DNA of 64,000 nt, taken from NCBI GenBank assembly GCA_019459145.1, contig JAIBEK010000062.1:1-64000 (forward strand), written 5' to 3'. The notes under the pieces are model-generated. The model was not told where the DNA came from. It made no database searches and was given only the letters and a program-made list of their open reading frames with translations. Position 1 is the stretch's first letter. Each line of letters starts with the position of its first letter. The translations under genes and the position numbers were made by a program. This stretch comes from Arenimonas sp. (GTDB taxonomy: Bacteria; Pseudomonadota; Alphaproteobacteria; Rhizobiales; Rhizobiaceae). Below, piece after piece: positions 1 to 10,926 of the stretch.

Positions 1-327
1 CAACGCGCCGAGGGGCTCGGCCGCGCCTGGATCGAGAAGATCGACATCGCCACCGAGGCGCCGGGTGAAGCAACCGGCCAGCCGAGCGCCGATCCGCTGA
101 TCGAGCTTGGCGCCCTCATGCGCGACGACGTGTCCCGGCGCCACGCCTTGCGGGAAGAAATCCGCCAGATGGTCAAGGATCTGCGCGGCGAACTGCCGCC
201 GGAAAGTCGCGGCCTGACCGGCGGTGACGAGGCCGAGTTCGAGGCCTATGTCGATCACTTGCTTGTCGAAGGCAGCAACGACGTCATTGCCCGGCTTAAG
301 AGCGACGGGACGGGGGCAGGCGAATGA
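1..327 (+). CDS. C-terminal part of DNA repair exonuclease / metallophosphoesterase (YhaO/SbcD-like), truncated by window start
   Basis: Frame 1 is open from base 1 (QRAEGLGRAWIEKIDIATEAPGE...) to the stop at 325-327. Overlaps the start of the AAA ATPase at 324, the usual YhaO-YhaN layout. Confidence 0.6.
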   Translation, partial: QRAEGLGRAWIEKIDIATEAPGEATGQPSADPLIELGALMRDDVSRRHALREEIRQMVKDLRGELPPESRGLTGGDEAEFEAYVDHLLVEGSNDVIARLKSDGTGAGE

Positions 328-3300
328 GGCTCCGCCGGCTCGACCTCACGCGCTACGGCAAGTTCACCGACCATGCGCTCGACTTCGGCGAGGCAAAGCC
401 CGGCTCGCCCGACCTGCACATCGTCTACGGCCTCAACGAGGCCGGAAAATCGACGTCGCTCTCCGCCTATCTCGACCTCCTCTACGGCATCGAAGAGCGC
501 AGCCGATACAATTTCCTCCATGCCTACAATGCCATGCAGGTGGGCGCCTGCCTCGAGTTCGACGGCATCCCCCACGATCTGAAGCGTTTGAAACAGCGAA
601 CCAACTCGCTGCTCGACGGTCGCGGCGAGCCGGTGGCCGAAGCGCTCCTCTCCGTGCCGCTGGCGGGCATAAGCCGCGACGCCTATCGCACCATGTTCTC
701 GCTCGACGACGTCACGCTCGAAGAAGGCGGCAACGCCATCCTGCAGAGCAAGGGCGATCTCGGCGAACTGCTTTTCTCCGCCAGCGCGGGCCTCGCCGGC
801 GTCAGCGCGACGCTTGGCGCCATCACGGACGAGGCCGACAGCCTCTACAAGAAGCGCGCCCGCTCGACCCGCATTGCCGAGTTGAAGCAGAAGCTTGCCG
901 AGTTGAAGGCAAGACGCGACGAGATCGACACGTTGGCCAGCGCTCATGCCGGATTTGTCGCAACCCTCGCCCAGGCCGAGACCGCCTATGACGAGGCGAT
1001 GCACGCGCGCGGCGCGGCGCAAGCTCGACGCGAAGCGATCGCCCGGCTCCTTCGCGCCCGCCCGCTGGCCGCCGAGTATCGCCGCCTCGAGGCCGAACTG
1101 GCGCTTCACGCTGACCTGCCACGCCCGCCCACCGCCTGGATACGCGATGTTCACCGACTGAGGGACGAGGAGACACGCCTTGCCACCCGTCTCGCCGGTG
1201 TCGAGGCCGATGCCGAGCGGCTGCGCACAGAAATCGACGCCATCGATCTCGATGAACGCGTCCTCGCACTGGCGGACCGCATCGGGCAATTGGGCAAGGG
1301 TCTGGTGCGCTTTGGCGGCGCCGAGGAGGATCTGCCGAAACGACGCATCGCGCTCGCCGAGCGCCAGGCCGTGATCACGGCAATCCTTGCCCGCCTTGGC
1401 CAGTCCGCCTGCGACGCACCCGAAAGCCTGATTCTTTCAACGGTGACTGTCGGCACCCTGCGCGACCTGATCGAAATGCGCTCCGGCGTCGAGGCGAGGC
1501 TGGAGACCGCAAGCCGCGAACTGAGTGCGGCAAAGTCCGCGCACGAACGCGCCATCGCCGATCGAAAGGCGCTCGCCGATGGCGGCGAACCGCTCGAAGC
1601 CTCTCAACTTAGCCGGCTCACGACTGCGCTGACGGTCGTCCGACGCAGCGACCACGCCACCCGGCTTCGATTGGGTGAACGCGGCCTTGCCGAGCTTGAG
1701 CGCCGTTTTTCGGAAAATTCCCGGCCCCTCGCCGCGCTTCTGGACGTTTCCGAGCTGGACGGCCAGGCATTGCGGGCTCTTGCCCTCCCCGATCCGCGCC
1801 AGGTCGAGGCCTGGCGCACCGCCCTGTCCGCCGTCGACAGACGGATCGCGGACCATGCCGAACGCCGACGCGAGCTCGTCACCCGGCAAAAACAGGTCGA
1901 GGCGCAGATTCTCGCCCTGCGCGCCACCGGCGGATTGATCGACGACGCCGAGGCAATGCGGCTGCGGCAGGCGCGCGACGCCGCCTGGGCTGCCCATCTG
2001 GTTCGGCTCGACAAGGCCAGCGCCGAAACCTTCGAGGCGGCCATGCGGGCCGATGATCTGACGGCCACGGCCCGTCTCGCCGCCATGCGAGACCTGTCCG
2101 ACCTGCGCGGGTTGACGCAGGAGCTCTCCCTCACGACGGCATCGATCGCCCGCCAGCAGGAATTGCTGGACGAAGCCGAAGGCGAACGCGATACGCTCTG
2201 CGCCGAGCTTGGAGCCGCCCTGCCGCAAGGGCTGTTGCAGGCGGCCGATGACGGCTTCACGCGGCTGTTCTCCCGGATCGACACCATCGCCAGAACCCGC
2301 GCCGACGCGCTCGCCGTCTGGGACCGACTGGAAGCGACGAAGCACGAGATCGAGGAAGCCAGAGCCGACGCGGAGATCGATCGCGAGACTTTGGCCGATG
2401 CGCTGCGGGCCGCCGGTCTTAGCGGGGACACGGCTTTACTGGCCGAGATGGTTGAAACGGCGGACGCCGCAGTCGCCGGCCACGCCGCCCGCACGGCTGC
2501 CCGTGCAGCCGCAGACAAGGCCATGGCGGATGTGGAACGCGCCCTGTCCGATCGCCGCAGCGAGTTCGAGGCGGCGAACATCGCCTCCGCCGAATGGCAA
2601 TCGCGCTTTGCGGCAGCCCTTGGCGAAACATGGTTTCCTGAAGCAATATCGGCCGGCGCCGTCCGTGAGATCCTCGAGACGCTCGACCGGCTGGGTCCTG
2701 CGTTGCAGGATCGCGACGAACTTGCCAGGCGCATCGTCCTGATGGAACGCGACAGGGACGACTTTGCCACAGAGGTTAAATCGCTCCTATCGGATCTTGG
2801 CGAAAGCGGCGAGACCGACGCGGTCGACCGCACTGCAGCCACCCTTGCAGCCCGCCTGGAAAGGGTCCGCCGCGACCAGGCCCTCACAGCCGACAAGGCC
2901 ATTGCGCTCGAACGCCTTGCCGACAGCGAACGCGCATTGCGGCAGGACCTGGCTGAACACACCGCCCGCAAGGCGCAAATGACCGAATTCTTCCAGGTGG
3001 AAACCCTGGCCGATGTGGCCGGTGCCCTCGACCAGACCGCAGAACGGGATCGTCAGGAGATCCGTCTCCGCGAACTGGCCGAGCAGATCCTCTCGAACTT
3101 GCCCGCACCGGCGATCGACGCTGCCCTCGGCGAGGTAGACGCGACCGATTTCGAAGCCGTCGAGCGGGAGGAGGCGGAGCTTGCCGCCCGCCTCGGCGAC
3201 CTCGACGAGCGCACCCGGCAGCTCTTCGCCGACAAGACCCGCGCGGCGGACCGGCTGGAGGCGATTGGTGGCGGCAACGAAGTGGCACGGATCGAGGCCG

Positions 3301-3818
3301 AAAAGCGCACCATCTTTCTCGAGATCGAGGAACTCGCCGACACCTTTCTCAGGCTGAAAAGCGGCGCGCTGGTCGCCGCCGAGGCGCTGCGGGCCTATCG
3401 CGACAAGCACAGGTCGTCGATGATGAAGCGCGCCTCCGAGGCCTTTCGCCTCATCACCCGTGGCGATTATATCGGCCTTGCCGCCCAGCCAGACAAGGAC
3501 CGCGAAACGCTGATCGGCCTGACGCGTCAGGGTGGCTCCAAGCTCGCAAGCGAAATGTCGAAGGGCACGCGGTTTCAGCTTTATCTGGCGTTGCGCCTCG
3601 CCGGCTACGAGGAATTCGCCGCAAGCCGCCCCGCCGTGCCCTTCATCGCCGACGACATCATGGAAACCTTCGACGAGCCGCGCTCGGAAGAAGTGCTGCG
3701 GCTGTTCGGGGAGATGGCGAAGATCGGCCAGGTGGTCTACCTCACCCATCACCGCCATCTCTGCGACCTCGCCAGGCGTATCGTGCCAGAGGTGAGGATC
3801 CATGAGCTCGCCGGCTGA
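324..3818 (+). CDS. YhaN-like AAA family ATPase (SMC/Rad50-like, long coiled coil)
   Basis: 1164 aa. N-terminal MRLRRLDLTRYGKFTDHALDFG...IVYGLNEAGKSTSL (Walker A), long coiled coil, C-terminal SKGTRFQLYLALRLA...PFIADDIMETFDEPR (signature/Walker B). Confidence 0.9.
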   Translation: MRLRRLDLTRYGKFTDHALDFGEAKPGSPDLHIVYGLNEAGKSTSLSAYLDLLYGIEERSRYNFLHAYNAMQVGACLEFDGIPHDLKRLKQRTNSLLDGRGEPVAEALLSVPLAGISRDAYRTMFSLDDVTLEEGGNAILQSKGDLGELLFSASAGLAGVSATLGAITDEADSLYKKRARSTRIAELKQKLAELKARRDEIDTLASAHAGFVATLAQAETAYDEAMHARGAAQARREAIARLLRARPLAAEYRRLEAELALHADLPRPPTAWIRDVHRLRDEETRLATRLAGVEADAERLRTEIDAIDLDERVLALADRIGQLGKGLVRFGGAEEDLPKRRIALAERQAVITAILARLGQSACDAPESLILSTVTVGTLRDLIEMRSGVEARLETASRELSAAKSAHERAIADRKALADGGEPLEASQLSRLTTALTVVRRSDHATRLRLGERGLAELERRFSENSRPLAALLDVSELDGQALRALALPDPRQVEAWRTALSAVDRRIADHAERRRELVTRQKQVEAQILALRATGGLIDDAEAMRLRQARDAAWAAHLVRLDKASAETFEAAMRADDLTATARLAAMRDLSDLRGLTQELSLTTASIARQQELLDEAEGERDTLCAELGAALPQGLLQAADDGFTRLFSRIDTIARTRADALAVWDRLEATKHEIEEARADAEIDRETLADALRAAGLSGDTALLAEMVETADAAVAGHAARTAARAAADKAMADVERALSDRRSEFEAANIASAEWQSRFAAALGETWFPEAISAGAVREILETLDRLGPALQDRDELARRIVLMERDRDDFATEVKSLLSDLGESGETDAVDRTAATLAARLERVRRDQALTADKAIALERLADSERALRQDLAEHTARKAQMTEFFQVETLADVAGALDQTAERDRQEIRLRELAEQILSNLPAPAIDAALGEVDATDFEAVEREEAELAARLGDLDERTRQLFADKTRAADRLEAIGGGNEVARIEAEKRTIFLEIEELADTFLRLKSGALVAAEALRAYRDKHRSSMMKRASEAFRLITRGDYIGLAAQPDKDRETLIGLTRQGGSKLASEMSKGTRFQLYLALRLAGYEEFAASRPAVPFIADDIMETFDEPRSEEVLRLFGEMAKIGQVVYLTHHRHLCDLARRIVPEVRIHELAG

Positions 3819-3934
3819 CACCTGTCGCATGCAGGCCATTTTTCTCTTGACGGCATCGGCTCGGCGCGGGCAGTCGTTGTCTCGATGAAACCTGCAGCGC
3901 TCAGGCGGCGCTGAGAATTCCGGATGGCGATCGG

Positions 3935-4690
3935 GTGGCAAAAATCTCGCAAGCCGCGCCTGGCACGCGCGTGACCCTGCCAAGGGCCCTCTCCAAGCTC
4001 GGCTATTGCTCGCGCACCCAGGCTGAAAAACTGGTGGCGGCCGGCCATGTCACGGTCGGCGGACGCTGCGTCACCGATCTTACCGCCTGGGTCGACATTC
4101 GCGTCGACCGGATCGCGGTCGACGGCAAACCGGTCGATGCCGAGGCCAAGGTCTACCTCATGCTCAACAAGCCACGCGGGCTGGTGACGACCCGCGACGA
4201 CCCGGAAGGCCGCGACACCGTCTTTTCCTGTCTTGAGCATCTCGACATTCCGCATGTCTCGCCCGTCGGCCGCCTGGACAAGGCGAGCGAAGGCCTGCTG
4301 CTCTTCACCAACGACACGGTGCTCGCCCAGCGCCTGCTCGATCCTGACAGCGCCATCGCCAAGACCTACCACGTCCAGGTCCGGGGCCGCCCGTCTGACG
4401 CCGACCTCGGCCGCATGATGGCGGGAATTCTCGATGACGGCGAGTTACTCAAGGCCAGACGCGTGCATGTTCTACGCGAGGCCGACAAGACCTGCTGGCT
4501 GGAATTCGAACTGCGTGAAGGCAAGAATCGCGAGATCCGCCGCATGCTCGAAGCGATCGGTTGCGAATGCCTGCGGCTCGTCCGGATTGCCTTTGGCGAC
4601 CTGGTTCTCGGCGATCTCGAAAAGGGAGCAGCCCGTTTCCTCAACGAGGCCGAAATCGCGGCGCTACGGCGGCGCACCGTACGGGCCTGA
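3935..4690 (+). CDS. RsuA/RluE-family pseudouridine synthase
   Basis: S4-like N terminus (LPRALSKLGYCSRTQAEKLVAAGHVTVGG), catalytic GRLDKASEGLLLFTND and KTYHVQVRG motifs, GKNREIRRMLEAIG. Confidence 0.9.
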   Translation: MAKISQAAPGTRVTLPRALSKLGYCSRTQAEKLVAAGHVTVGGRCVTDLTAWVDIRVDRIAVDGKPVDAEAKVYLMLNKPRGLVTTRDDPEGRDTVFSCLEHLDIPHVSPVGRLDKASEGLLLFTNDTVLAQRLLDPDSAIAKTYHVQVRGRPSDADLGRMMAGILDDGELLKARRVHVLREADKTCWLEFELREGKNREIRRMLEAIGCECLRLVRIAFGDLVLGDLEKGAARFLNEAEIAALRRRTVRA

Positions 4691-4715
4691 ACAAAGCCTC
4701 ACCGGCATTAGAATA

Positions 4716-4750
4716 CCGGCGCCCTGGATGACGGCGCCGGCTTTTGTTCT
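4716..4750. terminator. Intrinsic terminator-like hairpin between convergent genes
   Basis: CCGGCGCC-ctggatgac-GGCGCCGG followed by CTTTTGTTCT. Confidence 0.7.
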
Positions 4751-4776
4751 GTCTGGGACTGGTCCGAACCGAAGGC

Positions 4777-5781
4777 TCAGGCGCTGGCGAAGGCCAGCAG
4801 ATCGGCATTCAGCTGATCCTTGTGTGTGTCCGCAAGGCCGTGCGGCGCACCGGCATAGACCTTGAGTTCGGCATGCGGGATCAGCGTCTTGGACGCCCGG
4901 CCAGCCGCGTCGATCGGCACCACCTGGTCGTCGTCGCCATGGACGATGAGGGTCGGGACGTCGAACTTTTTCAGGTCCTCGGTGAAGTCGGTCTGCGAGA
5001 ACGCGACGATCGAGTCATAGGTGTTCTTGTGCCCGGCCATCATGCCCTGCAGCCAGAAGCTGTCGATCATGCCTTGGGAGACCTTGGCCCCCGGCCGGTT
5101 GAAACCGAAGAACGGGCCGCTGGCGATATCCCGGTAGAGCTGCGAGCGGTCGGCGAAGCTCGCCGCCTGGATACCGTCGAATACTTCCTTCGGCAGGCCG
5201 CCGGGGTTCGCCGCGGTCTTGACCATCAGCGGCGGCACGGCGGAGATCAACCCTGCCTTGGCGATTCGTCCCGTTCCATGACGGCCGATATAGCGGGCGA
5301 TCTCGCCGCCGCCTGTCGAAAAGCCGGCAAGGATGATGTTCTTGAGATCCAGCGCCTCGATCAGGTCGGAAAGATCGTCAGCATAATGGTCCATGTCATT
5401 ACCGTCCCAGGGCTGGCTGGAGCGGCCGTGGCCTCGCCGGTCATGGGTGATGACGCGAAAGCCGTTCTGCGCCAGATGAAAAGCCTGAGCCTCCCAGCTG
5501 TCCGAGTTGAGCGGCCAGCCATGGCTGAGGATGACCGGCTGGCCGGTCTTCGGACCCCAGTCCTTGTAGTAGATTTCGACGCCGTCGCGGGTGGTGATCG
5601 TGCTTGCCATTGTCTTCACTCCTGTTGGTTTGTGGTTGGGTTGCGTTGCCGTGGCCGCCGCCGCGGTCCGTATCGAATTGCCGAGCCCGGTGACGGCGGT
5701 AACCGCCCCGATGGCACCGGCAGCGAGCAGATCGCGGCGGGACACCGGGAATTCTCTGACCGTTGCGGTTTGATCTTCCAT
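4777..5781 (-). CDS. Alpha/beta hydrolase (non-heme chloroperoxidase/esterase-like) with Tat-type signal
   Basis: [32 protein letters not shown] (Tat-like), [25 protein letters not shown] nucleophile elbow, HGDDDQVVP. The longer ORF to 6099 is probably over-extended. Confidence 0.85.
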   Translation of the reverse strand: MEDQTATVREFPVSRRDLLAAGAIGAVTAVTGLGNSIRTAAAATATQPNHKPTGVKTMASTITTRDGVEIYYKDWGPKTGQPVILSHGWPLNSDSWEAQAFHLAQNGFRVITHDRRGHGRSSQPWDGNDMDHYADDLSDLIEALDLKNIILAGFSTGGGEIARYIGRHGTGRIAKAGLISAVPPLMVKTAANPGGLPKEVFDGIQAASFADRSQLYRDIASGPFFGFNRPGAKVSQGMIDSFWLQGMMAGHKNTYDSIVAFSQTDFTEDLKKFDVPTLIVHGDDDQVVPIDAAGRASKTLIPHAELKVYAGAPHGLADTHKDQLNADLLAFASA

Positions 5782-5895
5782 GCTGGCCTGCTTTCCTGTC
5801 TCTTGAGTGCTTTGGCGTTCCGGAGCGCTGGTTGTTGTGATAAGGGCAGGCGCACCGCCACACGAATGGCAAAATTGACAAGCACAGGGCCATAA

Positions 5896-6906
5896 GTGAC
5901 AAAGCACTTGATGAATGACACGGTGGAGATCGCCATCGCCAGCTACCCCGATGTCTGGCGAGCGTCCGTGCATGGCCTGACGGACATGTTCGCGGTGGCG
6001 GAGAGGTATGATCGCCAGACGACGCAAAGCCGCCGGCTGAGGGTCAGCCACTACGAGACCGACGCGGCGAGCCTGGTGTCGAAGGTTTTCGACACGCATC
6101 CATCCGAAAGGGAGGGGCGTCCGGTCGCAGTCGTGTTGCCGCCCGCGATCGGCGAGGAACTACCCTTTGGCGAACGCATGGGCGGATTTCCTGAGTGGAT
6201 CCGCGGGCATCACCGATCGGGCGCCATCATCTGCTCGGCCTGCGGCGGCGCTTCGCTGCTGGCCCAGACCGGGCTCCTGTCCGGTCGCTCCGCGACGACC
6301 CATTGGCTGCATGGCGAGGCGATCGCCAAACGCCATCCGGACATTCGCATCGACACCGACAAGATGCTGCTGGACGAAGGTGACATCATTACCGCCGGCG
6401 GCATGATGGCCTGGACCGATCTGGGGCTGAGGCTGATCGATCGCCTGCTCGGCACAAGCGTGATGCTGTCGACCGCCCGCTTCATGCTGATCGATCCGGG
6501 GGCCCGCGAGCAGAGTTTCTATTCGAAGTTCCTTCCACGCCTCGACCACGGCGACACGGTCATCCTCGGCATCCAGCACTGGCTGCACGGAACCGATTTC
6601 AGGGGCGTCAACATAGTGGTCATGGCGGAGCGGGCGGGGCTCGGCGAGCGGACCTTCCTGCGTCGTTTCCAGAAAGCGACGGGCCTCAATCCCACCGAGT
6701 ATTATCAACGCCTGCGGATCGCCAAGGCGCGCGATCTGCTCGAACAGTCCGACCTGTCGATCGAACAGATTGCCTGGGCAAGCGGCTACGAAGACACCAA
6801 CGCCTTTCGCAAGGTCTTCCGCAAGATCGTCGGCGTCTCCCCCGGCGAATACCGCATGCGATTTTCGATTGTCGCGCCTAAGGCGGAGGACGATTCCGAC
6901 AACTGA
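5896..6906 (+). CDS. GlxA-family AraC-type transcriptional regulator (DJ-1/PfpI domain + HTH)
   Basis: GATase1-like N-terminal region ([24 protein letters not shown]) and C-terminal AraC HTH ([32 protein letters not shown]). Start may be ATG 5911. Confidence 0.88.
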   Translation: MTKHLMNDTVEIAIASYPDVWRASVHGLTDMFAVAERYDRQTTQSRRLRVSHYETDAASLVSKVFDTHPSEREGRPVAVVLPPAIGEELPFGERMGGFPEWIRGHHRSGAIICSACGGASLLAQTGLLSGRSATTHWLHGEAIAKRHPDIRIDTDKMLLDEGDIITAGGMMAWTDLGLRLIDRLLGTSVMLSTARFMLIDPGAREQSFYSKFLPRLDHGDTVILGIQHWLHGTDFRGVNIVVMAERAGLGERTFLRRFQKATGLNPTEYYQRLRIAKARDLLEQSDLSIEQIAWASGYEDTNAFRKVFRKIVGVSPGEYRMRFSIVAPKAEDDSDN

Positions 6907-6993
6907 TTGGCTGCGTAGCAGCCTGACCGTCGGGAGGGTGAAGCCGCGCAGGTCACGCGCCTCACTCCCCCTCTCGCCGGACTGGCGAATCGA

Positions 6994-9135
6994 TCACTTG
7001 ACCGGGATCGAAGCCTTGCCGTGCTTCACGCCGGGTTCGCGCGACCACAGCCGCAACTTGCCGAGTTCCTTGACGAAGGCCGTGACATCCTTTGCCGATC
7101 CAAGCGCAAACACGCCTTCGTCGAGACTGTCGGCAATACCGGCCTTCTTGAGGAGCGGCATCGCGACCTCGGTGTGACCGATGAACTTACAGTGCTGGAA
7201 GGCGTCGGCGACGAAATCCCGCGCCGTGGCTTCCGTCGCCAGTTCCTCGATCGCCTCGGGCGACGGCAATATGGCCACGGCATCGTAGAGAACCGACGGT
7301 CCGCCGTCGATCATCTGCTGGGCCGCGACCCAGCTTCCGTCGGAAGCCGTAACCCCGCCGACCTTCGGCGCGATGATTTCGACCATCGCCTTTTCCTTGG
7401 CGACGGCCGTAGTCAGTGCCTTCAGCAGGGCGGCATCGACGCCGTCGGTGACCAGGATGCCGAGCTTGCGACCTTCGAACCGCTTCGGGCCGTTGAGCAC
7501 GATGCTGAGCGCTGGCGAGGCCTCGAGGTCCTGGCGTGTCTCAACCGCCGCATCGGCCGGCTTCGGCATCGTTTTCAGTCCCAGCTTCGCCGCAACCGTA
7601 CCCGCCAGCGTTTCATCGATGTTGAGCAGGTGGGAAACCATGCGCTCGCGGATCACCGGCGTCTCGACCTTGCTGAGCTCAAAGGTCAGCGCATTGGCGA
7701 TGTGGCGCTGCTCCGGCGGGGTCTGGCTGATATAGAACTGCCGCGCCTGGCTGTAATGGTCGGCGAAGCTTTCGGGCCTCAGCCGCACCTTCTGGCCTTG
7801 CTCCTCGGCGGGGAAATGCCGGAAGCCCTTGACCGGCGATTCGCGCGGACCCTCGCCCCAGGAATTGGGCTGGTAGTTCACCCGCCCGACCGGATTGTGC
7901 ATGGCCATGTGCCCGTCCTGCTGGAAATGGGCGAACGGACATTTCGGCGCATTGATCGGGATATGGGTGAAATTCGGCCCGCCGAGACGCTTCAGCTGGG
8001 TGTCAAGATAGGAGAAATTGCGCCCCTGCAGCAGCGGATCATTGGAGAAGTCGATACCCGGGGGCACGTTCTGCGTCATGAACGCCACCTGCTCGGTCTC
8101 GGCGAAGAAATTATCCGGCATGCGATCGAGCACCAGCCGGCCGATCGCCTGCGGCGGCAGGATTTCCTCCGGGATGATCTTTGTCGGATCGAGCACGTCG
8201 AAATCGAAACTGTCGGCGAATTCCTGGTCGAAGAGCTGTACCTGCAATTCCCATTCCGGGAAATTTCCGGACTGGATCGACTGCCAGAGATCGCGCCGAT
8301 GGAAGTCGGGATCGGCGCCGTTGATCTTGACCGCCTCGTTCCACGCCACCGACTGCAGGCCGAGCTTCGGCTTCCAGTGGAATTTCACGAATGTCGATTC
8401 ATCCTTGGCGTTGACGAAGCGGAAGGTGTGGACGCCGAAACCCTCCATGAAACGGAACGATCGCGGGATGGCGCGATCCGACATGGTCCACATGATCATG
8501 TGCATGCTTTCCGGCGTCAGCGAGATGAAGTCCCAGAAATTGTCGTGGGCCGTCTGCGCCTGGGGGAAGTCGCGGTCCGGCTCCTGCTTGGCGGCATGGA
8601 CGAGATCGGGAAACTTGATGGCATCCTGGATGAAGAAGACCGGCATGTTATTGCCCACCAGGTCCCAATTGCCTTCCTTGGTATAGATCTTGACCGCGAA
8701 GCCGCGCACGTCGCGGGCAAGGTCGAAAGAACCCTTGTTGCCGGCAACAGTGGAGAAGCGGACAAAGGCCGGCGTCCTTTCACCCTTGCGCGGGAAGATA
8801 TCGGCCTTGGTGTAGGCGGCCAGCGAATCATACGTCTCGAAATAGCCATGGGCGCCATAGCCGCGCGCATGAACGACGCGCTCGGGGATACGCTCATGGT
8901 CGAAATGGAACAGCTTTTCGCGGAAATGGAAATCATCCATGGCGAGCGGTCCGCGCGCGCCGACACGCAGCGTATTCTGGTCGTCGGCGACCGGTCCGCC
9001 CTGTGCCGTGGTCAGCACCGGTGCGTCATGCGTTTCCGCCGTCTGGTGCAGTTCGCCGCCGGCGCCTCGAAGGAGGCTCTGGTCGTGAATGCCTGCGGAA
9101 TCAGAGGGGGCTGCCTTGGTGGTCTTCTTGGCCAT
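6994..9135 (-). CDS. katE: Large-subunit catalase (HPII/KatE-like with C-terminal DJ-1-like domain)
   Basis: [101 protein letters not shown]-terminal [20 protein letters not shown]. Start [11 protein letters not shown] preferred over 9168. Confidence 0.93.
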   Translation of the reverse strand: MAKKTTKAAPSDSAGIHDQSLLRGAGGELHQTAETHDAPVLTTAQGGPVADDQNTLRVGARGPLAMDDFHFREKLFHFDHERIPERVVHARGYGAHGYFETYDSLAAYTKADIFPRKGERTPAFVRFSTVAGNKGSFDLARDVRGFAVKIYTKEGNWDLVGNNMPVFFIQDAIKFPDLVHAAKQEPDRDFPQAQTAHDNFWDFISLTPESMHMIMWTMSDRAIPRSFRFMEGFGVHTFRFVNAKDESTFVKFHWKPKLGLQSVAWNEAVKINGADPDFHRRDLWQSIQSGNFPEWELQVQLFDQEFADSFDFDVLDPTKIIPEEILPPQAIGRLVLDRMPDNFFAETEQVAFMTQNVPPGIDFSNDPLLQGRNFSYLDTQLKRLGGPNFTHIPINAPKCPFAHFQQDGHMAMHNPVGRVNYQPNSWGEGPRESPVKGFRHFPAEEQGQKVRLRPESFADHYSQARQFYISQTPPEQRHIANALTFELSKVETPVIRERMVSHLLNIDETLAGTVAAKLGLKTMPKPADAAVETRQDLEASPALSIVLNGPKRFEGRKLGILVTDGVDAALLKALTTAVAKEKAMVEIIAPKVGGVTASDGSWVAAQQMIDGGPSVLYDAVAILPSPEAIEELATEATARDFVADAFQHCKFIGHTEVAMPLLKKAGIADSLDEGVFALGSAKDVTAFVKELGKLRLWSREPGVKHGKASIPVK

Positions 9136-9222
9136 TGCGATTCTCCGGGAACGAGGATGAACTCCCACGAGAACACGACAGGCGTCTATTGGTTCCCTCG
9201 AACCGCGCGGGTCAGGTCAGCC

Positions 9223-9393
9223 TTATTCCTGCGAATTGGTCGGCCAATGAACCTGGTCAAGGCTCGCCAGCATGCCGTTGGCGATCTCGCGTTCGCCCAT
9301 GATCACCCGGTCGGCACCCTGCTTCAGCGGATGCTCGACCTCGGCATCGGCGGCGCCATTTTCGTCGAAGTCGAAGGCCTGGGAATGGCGCAT
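9223..9393 (-). pseudogene. Remnant C-terminal tail of a Kef/YbaL-type cation:proton antiporter
   Basis: Minus-strand 56-aa ORF MRHSQAFDFDENGAADAEVEHPLKQGADRVIMGEREIANGMLASLDQVHWPTNSQE*. The GADxVIMGEREIAxGM motif is typical of the very C terminus of Kef-type transporters; no transporter domain upstream. Confidence 0.5.
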
Positions 9394-9546
9394 GCCGAAC
9401 GCCGATGAGCGACAATCTGCGACCCGAGAGTCGAAGTCCGTAATCCATTCATGCTATCATACCAAGATGTTTGAGGGCTGCTTACGATTCGGAACGAGGA
9501 TTGCTTTTTCTCTCCGGCCAGCCGCCGGGAGCCTTCGGGAAAGAGC

Positions 9547-10299
9547 ATGAGATATTACCTGGGTGGACTTGCCGCCCGCGAGCGCAACGAAGACAGCGAC
9601 CGCCATCTGGCATTCTATCTGACCTTCGTCGCCGGCGCGGTGAATGCCGGAGGCTTCATGGCCGTCCAGCAATACACCTCGCACATGTCCGGCATCGTAT
9701 CGGCCATCGCCGACAACATGGTGCTGGGCAATCGTTTCCTGGTCATCACCGGCCTTGCCTCGCTGGCGTCCTTCATCCTCGGTGCGGCCAGCTCGGCGAT
9801 CCTGATCAACTGGGCGCGCCGCCGCGCGCTCGAATCCGAATATGCCCTGCCGCTTGCAGTCGAGGCACTGCTGCTGCTGATCTTCGGCCTGTCGGGGCTG
9901 TTCCTGATATCGGGCTCTTCCTCCAGCATGTTTCTGACCATCAGTCTCTTGTGCTTCATCATGGGGCTGCAGAACGCCATCATCACCAAGCTGTCGGGCG
10001 CCCGTATCCGCACCACCCATGTCACCGGTCTGGTGACCGATGCCGGGATCGAGATCGGCAAGCTTCTCTATCGCAACACCCCGGCGCGGCCGGATCGGGC
10101 GCCCGTCATCGCGGACCGTGGCAAGCTCGCCCTGCTTCTGTCGCTGATCGGCCTATTCTTCTCCGGAGGCATTGCCGGCGCGCTGCTGTTCAGCCGTTTC
10201 GGCCTTCCGGTCGCAGCCCTTTTCGCCCTGCCGCTTGGCCTCTTCGCATCCTTCCCGCTCGTCGCCGACATCAAGCGCCACCGCGCCCGGAACGGCTAA
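9547..10299 (+). CDS. YoaK-family (DUF1275) membrane protein
   Basis: 250 aa multi-TM protein; FVAGAVNAGGFMAVQQYTSHMSGIVS...GLQNAIITKLSGARIRTTHVTGLVTDAGIEIGK is characteristic of DUF1275. Confidence 0.88.
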   Translation: MRYYLGGLAARERNEDSDRHLAFYLTFVAGAVNAGGFMAVQQYTSHMSGIVSAIADNMVLGNRFLVITGLASLASFILGAASSAILINWARRRALESEYALPLAVEALLLLIFGLSGLFLISGSSSSMFLTISLLCFIMGLQNAIITKLSGARIRTTHVTGLVTDAGIEIGKLLYRNTPARPDRAPVIADRGKLALLLSLIGLFFSGGIAGALLFSRFGLPVAALFALPLGLFASFPLVADIKRHRARNG

Positions 10300-10578
10300 G
10301 GTGGCGGCCACGGGCCTCGGGAGCATCCAAGCCACTTCGTCCATTGTTCCATGCCGAGGATTCAACTGAAAATGCGCAGTTCGACACAAATCGAAACTAA
10401 AAGTTGACATTGGCAGTGCGATCAACTAGTTTGGGGTTGTCGATATTTGCTTGTTTGACTTTTGTTTTCGCGCCCTGACACCGTGCCTCGACGAACTTCC
10501 CTTCAATAAAGATCGAGCTACCCAGCCGCCCGTGCAACTGCACGGCGGGAATTCAATATTGCTACGAAAGGGTTCGTT

Positions 10579-10788
10579 ATGACCACTGGCACAGTTAAAT
10601 GGTTCAATTCCACCAAGGGCTTCGGCTTCATTCAGCCTGACAACGGCGGTCCGGACGTATTCGTCCACATCTCCGCTGTCGAACGGGCCGGCATGCGCGA
10701 AATCGTCGAAGGCCAGAAGATCGGCTACGAGATGGAACGCGACAACAAGTCGGGCAAGATGTCCGCCGGTCAGCTTCAGGCTGCCTGA
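10579..10788 (+). CDS. cspA: CspA-family cold-shock protein
   Basis: [41 protein letters not shown]1/RNP2 motifs of cold-shock domain. Confidence 0.97.
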   Translation: MTTGTVKWFNSTKGFGFIQPDNGGPDVFVHISAVERAGMREIVEGQKIGYEMERDNKSGKMSAGQLQAA

Positions 10789-10855
10789 TCGATCTTTGTG
10801 CTCTCGGGTGACCACGGATGTACTGGCACCAAGGAGGGCGCGGGAACAATGAAAG

Positions 10856-10882
10856 GTCAGGCATTTTGCCTGGCTTTTTTTT
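10856..10882 (+). terminator. Rho-independent terminator downstream of cold-shock gene
   Basis: TCAGGCA-ttt-TGCCTGG followed by CTTTTTTTT. Confidence 0.85.
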
Positions 10883-10926
10883 GGCCGAAAACCGGTACCG
10901 CCACCAAACCATCGAGGATCACTGCC

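Noticed and set aside
7021-9408. 795-aa plus-strand ORF antisense to the catalase gene
   Set aside because: Low-complexity His/Arg/Asp-rich translation typical of antisense reading of high-GC coding DNA; the minus strand encodes an unmistakable catalase.
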